A DNA stretch of 64,000 bases, taken from contig NZ_MCGQ01000034.1 in assembly GCF_002242805.1 (NCBI RefSeq), forward strand, positions 263,242-327,241, in the 5' to 3' direction. A model generated the notes under the pieces. That model ran no database searches, was not told where the DNA came from, and was given only the letters and a program-made list of their open reading frames with translations. The first letter of the stretch is position 1; every line of letters starts with the position of its first letter. The DNA comes from Streptomyces diastatochromogenes (lineage in GTDB: Bacteria > Actinomycetota > Actinomycetes > Streptomycetales > Streptomycetaceae). This document shows, piece after piece, positions 17,985 through 29,267 of this stretch. The position numbers and the translations under genes were made by a program.

Positions 17985-19150
17985 CCCAGCGAGTAGCGGC
18001 CCGGCTGCGGGTAGACGGCGAGGCCGTGCGGCCCGCTGCCGACCCTGATGCGGGCCAGTTCGGTGCCGGTGCCGGTGTCGATGGCGTACACCTCGGAGTT
18101 GTAGCGGCCGGAGAGCCAGAGCACCTTGCCGTCGGCGGAGACCCCGCCCATGTCGGGGCTGCCGCCACCGGGCAGGTGCCACTTCTTGGTGAGCCGGTTC
18201 TTGGTGAAGTCGAAGACGGAGATGGTGCCTTCGCCGCGGTTGGAGATGTACATCTCCCGGGAGTCCCGGCTGATGTACAGCCCGTGGGCGCCCTTGCCGG
18301 TGGGCAGGAACTCCGGCTTGTCGAAGGCGTCGCCGTTCACGATCCACATGCCGTTGGCGACCATGTCGGCGATGTAGAACAGCCTGCCGTCCGGGGAGAC
18401 CTTGACGTCCTGCGGCATCGCCCCGCGCAACGGCAGCTTCTGGTGGGCGACGACCTCCATCCGCGCGGTGTCGACCTTGAGGAGTTCGCCGCTGAACTCG
18501 CAGGAGACGATGAAGTAGCGGCCGTCGAGGGAGTAGTCGGCGTGGTTGACGCCGTAGCAGCTGACCGGGACGGCCTTCACGACCTTCATGGTGTGTGCGT
18601 CGCGGAAGACGAGCTGACGGTCCATCGAGGCCATGACGATCGCGTACTTGCCGTCGGGCGTGAAGTACAGGTTGTACGGGTCGTGCACGGCGACCGGCTT
18701 GCCGGCCTTCCCGGTCCTCGGGTCGATGGGGGTGAGGCTGTTGCCTAGGTCGTTGTTGACCCAGAGGGTCTTCAGGTCCCAGGACGGCACCACGTGCTGG
18801 GGCTGCCGGCCGACCGGGATGGTCTCGATGATCCGGTAGGTCTTCGGGTCGATGACCGTGACGGTGTCGGAGTTGGTGTTGGGGACGTACACCCGGGAGG
18901 GGAAGTCCCGGACCGCCGGCGAGAGCTGGTTCGGCCGGTCGGCCGCGTAGACGTCGGTCGGGTCCAGCACCGGGGGCATCCCGGGCAACCCGTTCACCTG
19001 CTCCTTGTTCACCTGCGGCCGGGCAGGCGCCTTGCTGGCGAGGGCCTCGTTCTCTTTGTGCTGGGCGCCACCGCTGCACGCGGACAGCAGCGCCAGCGCG
19101 GTGAGGGCGGCTCCGGCGGCCAGGAGGCGGGCGGCTTTCGTGGTTCGCAT
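17963..19150 (-). CDS. YncE-like beta-propeller lipoprotein
   Basis: A 395-residue exported lipoprotein with lipobox LLSAC and lipidated Cys25. The mature part has YVTN/YncE-type propeller repeats: VYVPNTNSDTVTVIDPKTYRIIETIPVG, LYFTPDGKYAIVM, DYSLDGRYFIVS, VSPDGRLFYIAD, LYISRDSREMYISN and VSADGKVLWLSG, about seven blades. Such proteins bind ligands or partners at the cell surface; no enzyme motif is visible. Its ATG overlaps the stop of the deacetylase-like gene by one base (TGATG), so the two are co-translated. Confidence 0.85.
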   Translation of the reverse strand: MRTTKAARLLAAGAALTALALLSACSGGAQHKENEALASKAPARPQVNKEQVNGLPGMPPVLDPTDVYAADRPNQLSPAVRDFPSRVYVPNTNSDTVTVIDPKTYRIIETIPVGRQPQHVVPSWDLKTLWVNNDLGNSLTPIDPRTGKAGKPVAVHDPYNLYFTPDGKYAIVMASMDRQLVFRDAHTMKVVKAVPVSCYGVNHADYSLDGRYFIVSCEFSGELLKVDTARMEVVAHQKLPLRGAMPQDVKVSPDGRLFYIADMVANGMWIVNGDAFDKPEFLPTGKGAHGLYISRDSREMYISNRGEGTISVFDFTKNRLTKKWHLPGGGSPDMGGVSADGKVLWLSGRYNSEVYAIDTGTGTELARIRVGSGPHGLAVYPQPGRYSLGHTGIFR

Positions 19151-19956
19151 CAGCTCAGCAGCTCCGTGGTGGTGACCGCGCGCAGGTGGCGGCGGTCGAG
19201 TTCGTGGAGTACGGCGGGGAGGGCGGCGACCGTGTCCGGGTAGCCGAAGTGCAGGCTCACCACCGATCCGCTGCGCACTTCGGCGAGAACCTTGCGGGTG
19301 ACGGCGTCGGCGCCGGGGCGGGTGTAGTCGAGCGAGTCGACGTCGTACGACAGCACGTGCGGGTAGCCCGCCGCGCGGGCGAGCCGGGTGACCAGCGGGG
19401 AGGCGGTCGGGGAGCGGGAGGGCCGGAACCAGGTGCCGATCGACCCGGTGAGCCGCTTCAGCCGGTCCGCGCAGTCGGTGATCTCCTTGCGGGCCTCGGC
19501 CTCGGCCAGGGCGTTGACGGAGATGTGCCGTTGGGTGTGGTTGCCGAGGTCGTGGCCGCCGTCGAGGATGCGGCGGGCCAGGCCCGGGTGCTGGTCCAGC
19601 CAGGTGCCGACGGCGAGCACGGTGAGCCGCGCGCCGCGCTGTTCGGCCGTGCTGAGCAGGGACTCGGCGAGGTCGGGGTCACCCTGGCCGTGGAAGGTGA
19701 GGGCGACCTGGGCGCGGGTGCGCGGGCCGTGGGTGATCTGGGCGGGTTGGCCGGCGTAGGCGCGGGGGGCGGGGGCGGTGTGGGACGTGCCCGCAGGATG
19801 GCCGGACGCGCGGGCGGGCGAGGCGGACCCGGGGGTCGCGGCGGGGGGCGGCGCGTCCTGGCCGGTACCGCACCCTGCGGCAAGCGCGCCCCCGGCGGCG
19901 AGCCCGGCGCCCGCGCGCAGCACCCCGCGTCGGTTGGTCGTGGTCACCCGCACCAT
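19150..19956 (-). CDS. Polysaccharide deacetylase-like exported protein with altered motif 1
   Basis: A 268-residue protein with a twin-arginine-like signal (NRRGVLRAG) and lipobox LAAGC (Cys29). The NodB-homology domain is recognisable: DLGNHTQRH matches the metal-binding HxxxH motif, then TWFRPSRS, LSYDVDSLDY and VVSLHFG. The usual TFDDGP, which supplies the catalytic base and a metal ligand, is replaced by TFHGQGDP at ~residue 88. It may be a divergent hydrolase or a catalytically inactive polysaccharide-binding protein. It is translationally coupled to the downstream propeller lipoprotein. Confidence 0.8.
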   Translation of the reverse strand: MVRVTTTNRRGVLRAGAGLAAGGALAAGCGTGQDAPPPAATPGSASPARASGHPAGTSHTAPAPRAYAGQPAQITHGPRTRAQVALTFHGQGDPDLAESLLSTAEQRGARLTVLAVGTWLDQHPGLARRILDGGHDLGNHTQRHISVNALAEAEARKEITDCADRLKRLTGSIGTWFRPSRSPTASPLVTRLARAAGYPHVLSYDVDSLDYTRPGADAVTRKVLAEVRSGSVVSLHFGYPDTVAALPAVLHELDRRHLRAVTTTELLS

Positions 19957-20042
19957 TTAAGGGGCGTTGGGTAAGAAAACCACCGATTGGTCCGATCGAG
20001 GGGCGATTTCGGGTCGCCGTCGTCACCGGATCCCGCGCACAC

Positions 20043-20079
20043 GGGCGTGCCCGGCCCACAGGAGGGTCGGGCACGTCCG
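20043..20079 (-). terminator. Stem-loop after the PQQ-propeller gene
   Basis: CGTGCCCG (20046-20053) pairs with CGGGCACG (20068-20075), extended by flanking GG/CC pairs, ten bases beyond the stop codon on the minus strand. The stem is imperfect but well placed as a terminator. Confidence 0.5.
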
Positions 20080-20089
20080 TGGAGCGGTG

Positions 20090-21703
20090 CTACGCGGTGC
20101 CGAAGGCCACCAGGTGCCCGTCCCTGGTGGCCACGTAGACCCGGCCGCCGTCGGTGGCGGGCGGCGTCCACTTGGACGCCGTCTCGATCGGGAAGGAGCG
20201 GCGCAGCTGCAGGACGCCGTGGACCGGCACCGGGTCGTAGACCCGCAGCGCGCTGGCGGATTCGGATTTGTTGACGGTCCAGACCAGGGCGGAACCGGGC
20301 GTCGTCCCGTTGGAGGTGATCACGGGAGAGGACGAGCCGTAGCCGAAGTTCTCGGCGCTGGTGCCGACATAGGTCAGGACCGGGGTGCCGGCGCTGTTCA
20401 CCGAGTACTTCAGCGCACGAAGCGGCGAGCGGCCGGTGCCGGTGTCGGTGGCCACCGTGTACACATAGCCGCCGTCGCCGCCCCAGACGCCGGGGTGGCC
20501 CCAGATGCCCTGGAACGGTCCGGCCACGCTCACCGGGTTGTCCGTGCCGTTCGGCCCTTGGCCCATGCCGCCCAGATGGTCCCGGTCCAGCAGGAAGATG
20601 CGGCCGTCCTTTCCGACCTGCACCAGCAGGCGCGGGTGCGCGGTGGTGCCGAAGCTGTTCGGCAGGGCGACCGGACCGCCCGAGCCGAGGTCGGTGTCGT
20701 GCGCGTCCAGGGTCTGGTTGTTGGTCGGGCTGAAGAAGTTCCTGGCCGAGAGGCTGCCGTCGCTGTTCACGCCGAGCCGCACCACCGACTCCCCGAGGCC
20801 GGCCGGGGGCTTGTAGCCGGGTCCGGCGCTCGGCGAGGCGCCCGTTCCGGCGCCGTTGCCGGTGGCGAGGAAGATCCGCCCGTAGCCGTCCGAGACCAGC
20901 CCGCCGCCGCTCTGCCAGATGCCGGCCTCCTTGTTGTCGGAACCGGCCTCGGCGGACCACAGGGTGAGCTTGCGGCTGGTGACGTTCACGCCGACCACCT
21001 GGCCGACGTACGGGCCGTGGTCGCAGTACGAGGCGAACCCGGCGTACACCGACCCGTTCAGCAGCAGCAGGCCGGGGCGCTGATTCGCCGTGAGCGGGTT
21101 GAACGGGTGCCCTGGGCTGTTGGTCGGCGTGCCCTTGACGGTCACCGGCCAGCCCGCGCGCTCGGCGCCGGTGGAAGCGCTCAACGCGTGGATGTACCAG
21201 TGCGGGTGCATCACGTCCGGACCGTCGTTGACCTTGCTGGTGACGTAGACCGTGTTGGACGACGCGTCGTACACCGGGGTGGCGGTGATCCCGGTGGTCC
21301 CGGAGTTGCAGTTGACGGCCGAGGTGGGCCAGCCCGGACCGAGCTGGCGGGTCCAGTTGGTCTTCCCGGTCACGGCGTCGATGCCGTAGACGTAGTTGGT
21401 CTGGGTGGCGACGACCACGTTCTGGCCGGTGACCAGTGGCTGGGCCGCCACCACGCCGTTGACCGGGGTGGACCAGCGCTGTCCGAAGGCGGACGACGAC
21501 ACCACGGACGGCGAGAGCTTGGGCTCGTGCGAGTCCCACCCGGTGCGCAGGTTGTTCACCGAGATGGTGGACTCGACGGCCTGCGACGGACCGGCGATCC
21601 CGAGCAGCAGGAGACCCGCCATCGCCGCCGCCTTGGACCTCGGCCTCAGCAGGCCTCGTGCTCCTCTTCCTCGTCGGTGCATTCCTGAAGTGACTCGCGC
21701 CAT
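20090..21703 (-). CDS. Secreted PQQ-like beta-propeller protein
   Basis: A 537-residue exported protein. The signal peptide has an Arg-rich n-region (RRGRGARGLLRPRSK) and core MAGLLLLGIAG ending PSQA. The mature protein has PQQ/quinoprotein-type propeller repeats such as YVYGIDAVTGKTNWTRQL, NTVYVTSKV, GSVYAGFAS, RIFLATGNG, GRIFLLDRD and GRVYVATRDGHLVAFG. ATG 21703 is chosen for the AAGGGCGG seven bases upstream; 21742 is also open. No calcium/PQQ ligand set typical of alcohol dehydrogenases is evident, so it is probably a binding or scaffold protein of the wall. Confidence 0.78.
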   Translation of the reverse strand: MARVTSGMHRRGRGARGLLRPRSKAAAMAGLLLLGIAGPSQAVESTISVNNLRTGWDSHEPKLSPSVVSSSAFGQRWSTPVNGVVAAQPLVTGQNVVVATQTNYVYGIDAVTGKTNWTRQLGPGWPTSAVNCNSGTTGITATPVYDASSNTVYVTSKVNDGPDVMHPHWYIHALSASTGAERAGWPVTVKGTPTNSPGHPFNPLTANQRPGLLLLNGSVYAGFASYCDHGPYVGQVVGVNVTSRKLTLWSAEAGSDNKEAGIWQSGGGLVSDGYGRIFLATGNGAGTGASPSAGPGYKPPAGLGESVVRLGVNSDGSLSARNFFSPTNNQTLDAHDTDLGSGGPVALPNSFGTTAHPRLLVQVGKDGRIFLLDRDHLGGMGQGPNGTDNPVSVAGPFQGIWGHPGVWGGDGGYVYTVATDTGTGRSPLRALKYSVNSAGTPVLTYVGTSAENFGYGSSSPVITSNGTTPGSALVWTVNKSESASALRVYDPVPVHGVLQLRRSFPIETASKWTPPATDGGRVYVATRDGHLVAFGTA

Positions 21704-21860
21704 GTGATCCGCCCTTGTCTCCGCTCGCGTGGACGCCGGCATCCGGCCAAGGGCCAGTGTGGTGACTGACAGTCACGGCACGGCGCACGCGGGGAGGGCG
21801 CGGCGGAGGATTCATTCGCAGGGAGCAAGCCGCCAGGTCCGCTCGACCCGGCCACCGGGC

Positions 21861-22364
21861 CTAGCGGTCGGCCACCCGCATCTCGAACCAGGTGGTCTTG
21901 CCGCGCGGCAGGAGGTCGACGCCCCAGCGGTCGGAGAGCTTGTCCACCAGGAACAGGCCGCGGCCGCTGACGTCCAGTTCCTGAACCGGCATCAGACAGG
22001 GCAGTCCGCGCGAGGGATCGCGGACCTCGACGCGGATCCAGCCGCGGCGGCGGCGCATCCGGAGGCCGAAGACCCGGGCCCCGGTGTGCCGTACGGCGTT
22101 GCCGACGAGCTCGGAGACGAGTAAGACCGCGTCCTCGGTCATCTTGGGGGTCAGCCCCCAGTGCCGCAGTACGACGACCTGGGCCAGCCGGCGTGCGGTG
22201 GCGGCGGACTCCGGGCGGGACGGCAGCGGTACTTCCGCTTCCGTGGGGTTGCCGTACAGTTCGAGCGCCTTGAGCGCCTGTTCGTCCTCCACCGCGGGCG
22301 ACCAGCGCGCCGCGGCCGCACGGCTGTGTCCCCGCGGCTGTTCGATACCCTCCAGCCCCGCCAT
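21861..22364 (-). CDS. Anti-sigma-factor-like ATP-binding protein (HATPase domain)
   Basis: A ~167-residue protein with the GHKL/RsbW-type ATPase fold: VLLVSELVGNAVRHTGA (N box), VEVRDPSRGLPCLM (G1 box) and GRGLFLVDKLSDRWGV (G2 box), ending KTTWFEMRV. Streptomyces has many such single-domain proteins, which usually phosphorylate an anti-anti-sigma partner or sequester a sigma factor. No partner gene is adjacent. The start is uncertain: ATG 22364 fits the usual length, but the frame is open to 22532 and the ribosome site is weak. Confidence 0.8.
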   Translation of the reverse strand: MAGLEGIEQPRGHSRAAAARWSPAVEDEQALKALELYGNPTEAEVPLPSRPESAATARRLAQVVVLRHWGLTPKMTEDAVLLVSELVGNAVRHTGARVFGLRMRRRRGWIRVEVRDPSRGLPCLMPVQELDVSGRGLFLVDKLSDRWGVDLLPRGKTTWFEMRVADR

Positions 22365-22635
22365 GCCCCCATGATGGCCGTCCGGAGCCGCCTCCGTGGC
22401 CGTTCCGAAGGAATACGCCCCCCGTACGCCCCCTCTGCGCTCCGGCCTCCCGGCATATGCCGAAGGCATGTCCGATCTTGGAACAGCCCGGCTGACCTGC
22501 GGCGACGGCTCACTTCCGGGCAATCGACGCACTCCCTCGACGAGGCAGGTTTAAGGGTGCCTTAAGGCTCCCATAAACCGCCCCATCGAGGGACCCGGAT
22601 CAGACAACGCGTCAACTGCAAGCCCTGTCGGGGAA

Positions 22636-22662
22636 GTTCACCGGGGGAGTTCCCCGGTGAAC
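22636..22662 (-). terminator. Hairpin terminator of the enoyl-CoA hydratase gene
   Basis: A perfect 11-bp stem, GTTCACCGGGG with CCCCGGTGAAC, and a 5-base loop lie immediately after the stop codon on the minus strand. The next ~270 bases up to the ATPase gene show nothing else I can name. Confidence 0.8.
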
Positions 22663-22663
22663 G

Positions 22664-23431
22664 TCACAGGAACTTCGCCTTGCCCGGCCCCTCCTCGACG
22701 AAGCTGCGCATGCCCCGTTCGCGGTCCTCGGTGGCGAACAGACCCGCGAACCAGTTCCGCTCGACGGCGAGCCCGGTGTCGATGTCGGTCTCCAGACCGG
22801 TGTCGATCGACTCCTTCGCCGCACGCAGCGCGAGGGCCGGCCCCTGGGCGAGCCTGGCGGCCCAGGCGTGCGCCTGCTCGTAGACCTCGGCGGCCGGGAC
22901 GACCCGGTCCACCAGGCCGATCGCGAGGGCCTCGTCGGCCTTCACCATCCGGCCCGTGAAGATCAGGTCCTTGGCCTTGGAGGGTCCGACCAGACGGGGC
23001 AGGCGCTGGGTGCCGCCCGCGCCCGGGACGAGACCGAGCAGGATCTCCGGCTGGCCGAGCTTGGCGTTGTCGGCGGCGATGCGGTAGTCCGCGCACAGGG
23101 CCAGCTCGCAGCCGCCGCCGAGCGCGTACCCGGTGACGGCCGCGACGACGGGCTTGGGGATACGGGCCACGGCGGTGAAGGAGTCCTGCAGGGCGCGGGC
23201 GCGCAGGACCATCGCGGTGTGGTCCATGTCCTGCATCTCCTTGATGTCCGCGCCCGCCGCGAACACCCGCTCGCCGCCGTAGATCACCACGGCGCGCACG
23301 TCCTCGCGGCGCGTGGCCTCCTCGGCGAGTTCCTTGAGCCGGTCCTGCGTGGCGATGTCCAGCGCGTTCATGGGCGGCCGGTCCAGACGCAGGGTTCCGA
23401 CGCCTTCGGCGACTTCGAGAGAGACGGTCAT
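22664..23431 (-). CDS. Enoyl-CoA hydratase/isomerase family protein
   Basis: A 255-residue crotonase-fold protein. The oxyanion-hole segments are FAAGADIKEM (around residues 60-70) and ALGGGCELALCADYRIA, followed by GQPEILLGLVPGAGGTQRLPRLVG, where the two Glu positions of true hydratases are expected; E of PEI is present and the second position is Gly, so hydratase activity should not be assumed. The ATG at 23431 (MTVSLEV) is preferred to 23452 from family length. It probably takes part in fatty-acid or branched-chain catabolism; there is no adjacent pathway gene. Confidence 0.88.
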   Translation of the reverse strand: MTVSLEVAEGVGTLRLDRPPMNALDIATQDRLKELAEEATRREDVRAVVIYGGERVFAAGADIKEMQDMDHTAMVLRARALQDSFTAVARIPKPVVAAVTGYALGGGCELALCADYRIAADNAKLGQPEILLGLVPGAGGTQRLPRLVGPSKAKDLIFTGRMVKADEALAIGLVDRVVPAAEVYEQAHAWAARLAQGPALALRAAKESIDTGLETDIDTGLAVERNWFAGLFATEDRERGMRSFVEEGPGKAKFL

Positions 23432-23462
23432 GTGGAGCAGGTTAACGGCCATTAACGACGGT

Positions 23463-23495
23463 GGGCCCGGTGCCGTAGGTCACAGCACCGGGCCC
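23463..23495 (-). terminator. Hairpin terminator of the first L,D-transpeptidase gene
   Basis: A perfect 11-bp stem, GGGCCCGGTGC with GCACCGGGCCC, and an 11-base loop begin 16 bases after the stop codon on the minus strand. It separates the transpeptidase gene from the enoyl-CoA hydratase gene. Confidence 0.8.
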
Positions 23496-23511
23496 GTCCG
23501 TCAGCGGGGGC

Positions 23512-24753
23512 TCACTTCTTCCAGTCGGCCCAGCTCATGTTCCAGCCGTTGAGGCCGTTGGCCGGGTCCACCGTGCGGTCGTGGGAGTTCTTGACGACGA
23601 CCACGTCGCCGATGATGGAGTGGTTGAAGAACCAGGCCGCAGGCACGGACTTGCTGTAGCCGCCGCGCACGTCCCGCAGGCCCACGCAGCCGTGGCTGGC
23701 GTTGTAGTTGCCGAAGGCGCCGCCGCCCCAGTAGTTGCCGTGGATGAAGGTGCCGGAGTTGGTGAGGCGGATGGCGTGCGGGACGTCCTTGATGTCGTAC
23801 TCGCCGCCGTAGCCGACGGTCTCGCCGTTCATCCGGGTCACGGTGAGCTTCTCGCTCATGACCATCTGGCCGTTCCAGGTGTCGTAGCCGGGCTTGCCGG
23901 TGGTGACCGGGATGGTCTTGATGACCTTGCCGTCCTGGGTGACCTTCATCGTGTGCTTCTTGGCGTCCACGATGGAGACCTGGTCGCGGCCGATGGTGAA
24001 CTTCACCGTCTTGTGCTGCTCGCCGTAGACGCCGTCGCGGCCCTCGACGCCGTCGAGGTTGAGGTCGACGGTGACCTTCGTGCCGGCCTTCCAGTACTTC
24101 TCGGGGCGGAAGTCCAGGCGGTCGTTGCCGAACCAGTGGCCCTCGACGTCGACGGCCGGCTCGGTCTTGATGCTGATGGCCTTCTTGACGTCGTCGGGGT
24201 TGGTGATGCCCCGGGTGAAGCGGACCGAGAACGGCATGCCCACACCGACGGTGGAGCCGTCCTCGGGGGTGAAGTAGCCGACGAAGGTGTTCTTCGGGGT
24301 GAGCGTGGTGAAGCTGGAGTCCTCGGCGGCCTCGCGGCCCGCGGAGTCCTTGGCGACCGCGTGCACCGTGTACTTGGTGCCGCCGGCCAGATGCGTCGAC
24401 GGCGTCCACGAGGCGCCGCCGGCGGCGATGGCGCCGTCGACCTTCGTGCCCTTGGCGTCCTTGACGGTGACCTCGGTCAGCTTGCCCTTGCTGACGTTCA
24501 CCTTCAGGGCGTCGCTGGTGTCGACGCCCGTGGCACCGGACTTGGGCGAGATGCTGACGGCGGCCGTCGACTGCTTGCCCTGCTGCGCGCTGGAGTCCTT
24601 GTCCTTTCCGTCGCCGGAACCGGACCCGGACCCCGAGTCACCGCCGCCGCACGCGGTGAGGGTCACGAGCAGGGCGCCGGCTATGAGCGCCAGCCCCTTA
24701 CGGCCTCTCCCCCGGCTCCCCACCGACGCCCCCGACACAGGCCGCACGTTCAC
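23512..24753 (-). CDS. L,D-transpeptidase lipoprotein (first copy)
   Basis: A 413-residue exported enzyme forming 3-3 peptidoglycan cross-links. The lipobox VTLTAC places lipidated Cys at residue 35, followed by a Ser/Gly-rich linker and two Ig-like domains (residues ~65-250). The YkuD catalytic domain has HGNYW and SHGCVGLRD, with nucleophile Cys356, and a C-terminal GLNGWNMSWADWK extension typical of actinobacterial enzymes. GTG 24753 has GGGGAG at proper spacing. It lies tandem to a paralogue just upstream. Confidence 0.93.
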   Translation of the reverse strand: MNVRPVSGASVGSRGRGRKGLALIAGALLVTLTACGGGDSGSGSGSGDGKDKDSSAQQGKQSTAAVSISPKSGATGVDTSDALKVNVSKGKLTEVTVKDAKGTKVDGAIAAGGASWTPSTHLAGGTKYTVHAVAKDSAGREAAEDSSFTTLTPKNTFVGYFTPEDGSTVGVGMPFSVRFTRGITNPDDVKKAISIKTEPAVDVEGHWFGNDRLDFRPEKYWKAGTKVTVDLNLDGVEGRDGVYGEQHKTVKFTIGRDQVSIVDAKKHTMKVTQDGKVIKTIPVTTGKPGYDTWNGQMVMSEKLTVTRMNGETVGYGGEYDIKDVPHAIRLTNSGTFIHGNYWGGGAFGNYNASHGCVGLRDVRGGYSKSVPAAWFFNHSIIGDVVVVKNSHDRTVDPANGLNGWNMSWADWKK

Positions 24754-24910
24754 TTGTTCTCCCCTCGCCGGGCCAGGTCAGGCCCGCTCCCCACCACACT
24801 TGGTGTGCGCATGTTAACCGCAGGGTTTTGAGCGAGGTGTCAGGTGAATGTCACCGTTCAGTCGCAAATTCAACCGGCCGTCCTCGCCCGAAACCCCGCC
24901 CCTCATCTGG

Positions 24911-26146
24911 TTACTTGACCGCGCTGCCCGCTTTCCACTCCTTCCAGGCCATGTTCCACCCTCCGAGGCCGTTGTCGGGAGAGACCGTTTTGTCCTTGCT
25001 GTTGACGACCTCGATGACGTCTCCGACCAGGCTGCGGTCGAAGAACCAGCCCGCCGGAGTGTCCGAACCGCCGCCCTTGACGTCCCGCAGCCCCACACAG
25101 CCGTGACTGACGTTCACCCGGCCGGGGGCGTCCGGGGACCAGTAGTTGCCGTGCAGGAAGGTGCCGGAGTCGGTGAGTTTCATGGCGTGCGGGACGTCGG
25201 GGATGTCGTACTCGCCGCCGAAACCGACCGTCCGGCTGTTCATGCGGGTGACCTCGAGCATCTCCATCACCACCATCTTCCCGTTGTAGGTGGTGGTCTT
25301 GGGGGCGCCCGCGGTGATCGGCACGGTGGCCAGCAGCTGCCCGTCGCGCCGCACCTCCATCATGTGCTCGGCCGCGTCCACCAGGGAGACCTGGCTGCGG
25401 CCGACGGTGAAGGTGAACGTCTTGTCCTGCAGGCCGAAGGCGCCGGGCGCCCCTTCGACGTCCCTGAGGCCGAGGTCGACGGTGACCTCGGTGCCGGGCT
25501 TCCAGTAGCGCTCGGGGCGGAAGTCCAGGCGGTTGTCGCCGAACCAGTGCGGGCGGATCTCCACGGGCGGATTCGCGGTGACCCGTACGGCGCGTTCGAC
25601 GGCGGCGCGGTTGGTGATGTCCCGGCTGAAGGCGAGAGAGACGATCATCCCGGTGCCGACGGTGGAGCGGTTCTCGGGGGTGACGTAGCCGATGAACCGC
25701 TCCCCGGGGACGAGGGTGGTGAAGGTGGTGTGCCGGGCCGAGCGACTGCCGTCGGCGTCCAGCGCCACCGCGTCCACGGTGTACTTGGCGGCGAGCGCCA
25801 GCCGTTTGTCGTCCGGTTCCCAGCTGAGCCCGTCGGCGCTGATGTGCCCGGGGACCGGGGAGTCCTGCGCGTCCTGGGATCTGACGACCTTCACCTTCTC
25901 CAGGCGCCCGTCGGGCACCCGCACCCGCAGCCGGTCCCCGGGTTTGACGGCCGTTCCGCCGTCGTCGGGGGTGACCCGGATGACGTCCTCGGGGGCCGGA
26001 TGTTTGCCGAGGACCCGGTCGAAGTCCAGTCCGCCGGGGCTGCCCGAGGTGCAGCCGGCCAGCAGACCCGCCCATGTCACTGCCGCGGCCAGCGCGGCCC
26101 CCGCGCGCCGTGCGCGCCCTTGTACGTGCCCTTGTACGTGCCTCAC
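24911..26146 (-). CDS. L,D-transpeptidase lipoprotein (second copy)
   Basis: A 411-residue paralogue of the downstream gene. Lipobox LLAGC gives lipidated Cys32; two Ig-like domains follow, then the YkuD domain with HGNYW and SHGCVGLRDV, nucleophile Cys350, and the matching GLGGWNMAWKEWK tail. The start is GTG 26146 with GAGG upstream; the frame stays open far upstream across the divergent glgX gene, and that part is spurious. The N-terminus begins RHVQGHVQG, encoded by a short 12-base direct repeat. Both copies keep the catalytic residues, so both are probably active. Confidence 0.93.
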   Translation of the reverse strand: MRHVQGHVQGRARRAGAALAAAVTWAGLLAGCTSGSPGGLDFDRVLGKHPAPEDVIRVTPDDGGTAVKPGDRLRVRVPDGRLEKVKVVRSQDAQDSPVPGHISADGLSWEPDDKRLALAAKYTVDAVALDADGSRSARHTTFTTLVPGERFIGYVTPENRSTVGTGMIVSLAFSRDITNRAAVERAVRVTANPPVEIRPHWFGDNRLDFRPERYWKPGTEVTVDLGLRDVEGAPGAFGLQDKTFTFTVGRSQVSLVDAAEHMMEVRRDGQLLATVPITAGAPKTTTYNGKMVVMEMLEVTRMNSRTVGFGGEYDIPDVPHAMKLTDSGTFLHGNYWSPDAPGRVNVSHGCVGLRDVKGGGSDTPAGWFFDRSLVGDVIEVVNSKDKTVSPDNGLGGWNMAWKEWKAGSAVK

Positions 26147-26380
26147 GTGGGCCTCAACGACCGGGCCCGCTCCGGGGAAACGTGAGTGCGACCCCAGGGC
26201 TGGGCAGAACAGTGGGGAGGACGACGCGAAGGGGAGCCGCCGCGCCACGTCGGAGCCGCCGGGGCGCAGCCGTACCGGGCGGCCGAGCGTGCCCGGATCC
26301 GGGAGGGTCCGGGCCACGCTCGGCCCTTCGGCGCGGCCGACTGCGCCCCGGGGGCGAGCCACTGAAAGAGGGGCCGACTG

Positions 26381-28627
<2,247 letters not shown>

Positions 28628-28749
28628 GGCCGGCTGACGCTGTGTGACAGCTGTGCGTGACGCGGATCACGCTCGCCGAGTGCAGCGCGGCAGGGGGTCC
28701 AGAGCCTTTCCCCCTGTGAAGACAGCCGGCGAGAACGGGGACCGTGGGA

Positions 28750-29256
28750 ATGGAGCAGGCTCGCGCCGGTGAGTACGACGCGTTCGTGGCGGCCCGCTGG
28801 TCGGTGTTGTTCCATCTCGCCCGTCTGCTCACCGGAGGGGATCGGCATCGGGCCGAGGACCTGTTGCAGGAGTCCTTGGTCAAGCTGTGGTTCGTCTGGC
28901 CGAAGGTCGCCGACGAGGCACCGGAGGCGTATGTGCGCAAGGTGCTGGCCCGGGCCGCGGCCCGCTCGGCCCGCCGGCGCTGGTGGGGCGAGCGGCCCGT
29001 CGAGGAGCTGCCCGAGGTGGCGGTGGCCGGCGACATGTCCGCGGCCGTCGCCGAGCGCTCCCGGCTGGAGGCGGCGCTCGCCCAGCTGACGCCGCAGCAG
29101 CGGGCCGCCGTCGTACTGCGCTACTACCAGGACCTGCCCGACCGGCAGGTCGCCGAGGCCCTGGGCTGCCCGGTGGGCACGGCCCGGTCCCATGCCGCGC
29201 GCGGGGTGGCCCGGCTGCGCCGGCTCCTGGCCGACGTCATCGAGCCGGTGGGGTGA
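28750..29256 (+). CDS. SigE-family ECF RNA polymerase sigma factor
   Basis: A 168-residue ECF sigma factor. Region 2 includes YDAFVAARWSVLFHLARLLTG and HRAEDLLQESLVKLW; region 4 includes LTPQQRAAVVLRYYQDLPDRQVAEALGCPVGTARSHAARGVARL. It matches the actinobacterial SigE-family (SigE/ECF41-unlike, short) class. ATG 28750 has GGGGA nine bases upstream; GTG 28744 is the alternative. The next gene, 11 bases downstream, encodes a single-pass membrane protein with no zinc anti-sigma motif, so regulation by a classical ZAS partner is not seen. Confidence 0.9.
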   Translation: MEQARAGEYDAFVAARWSVLFHLARLLTGGDRHRAEDLLQESLVKLWFVWPKVADEAPEAYVRKVLARAAARSARRRWWGERPVEELPEVAVAGDMSAAVAERSRLEAALAQLTPQQRAAVVLRYYQDLPDRQVAEALGCPVGTARSHAARGVARLRRLLADVIEPVG

Positions 29257-29267
29257 GGAAAGAAGCC

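Noticed and set aside
26115..26146. Short direct repeat GTACAAGGGCAC/GTACAAGGGCGC.
   Set aside because: It encodes HVQGHVQG at the start of the lipoprotein signal region; two units only, with no sign of a mobile or regulatory repeat.
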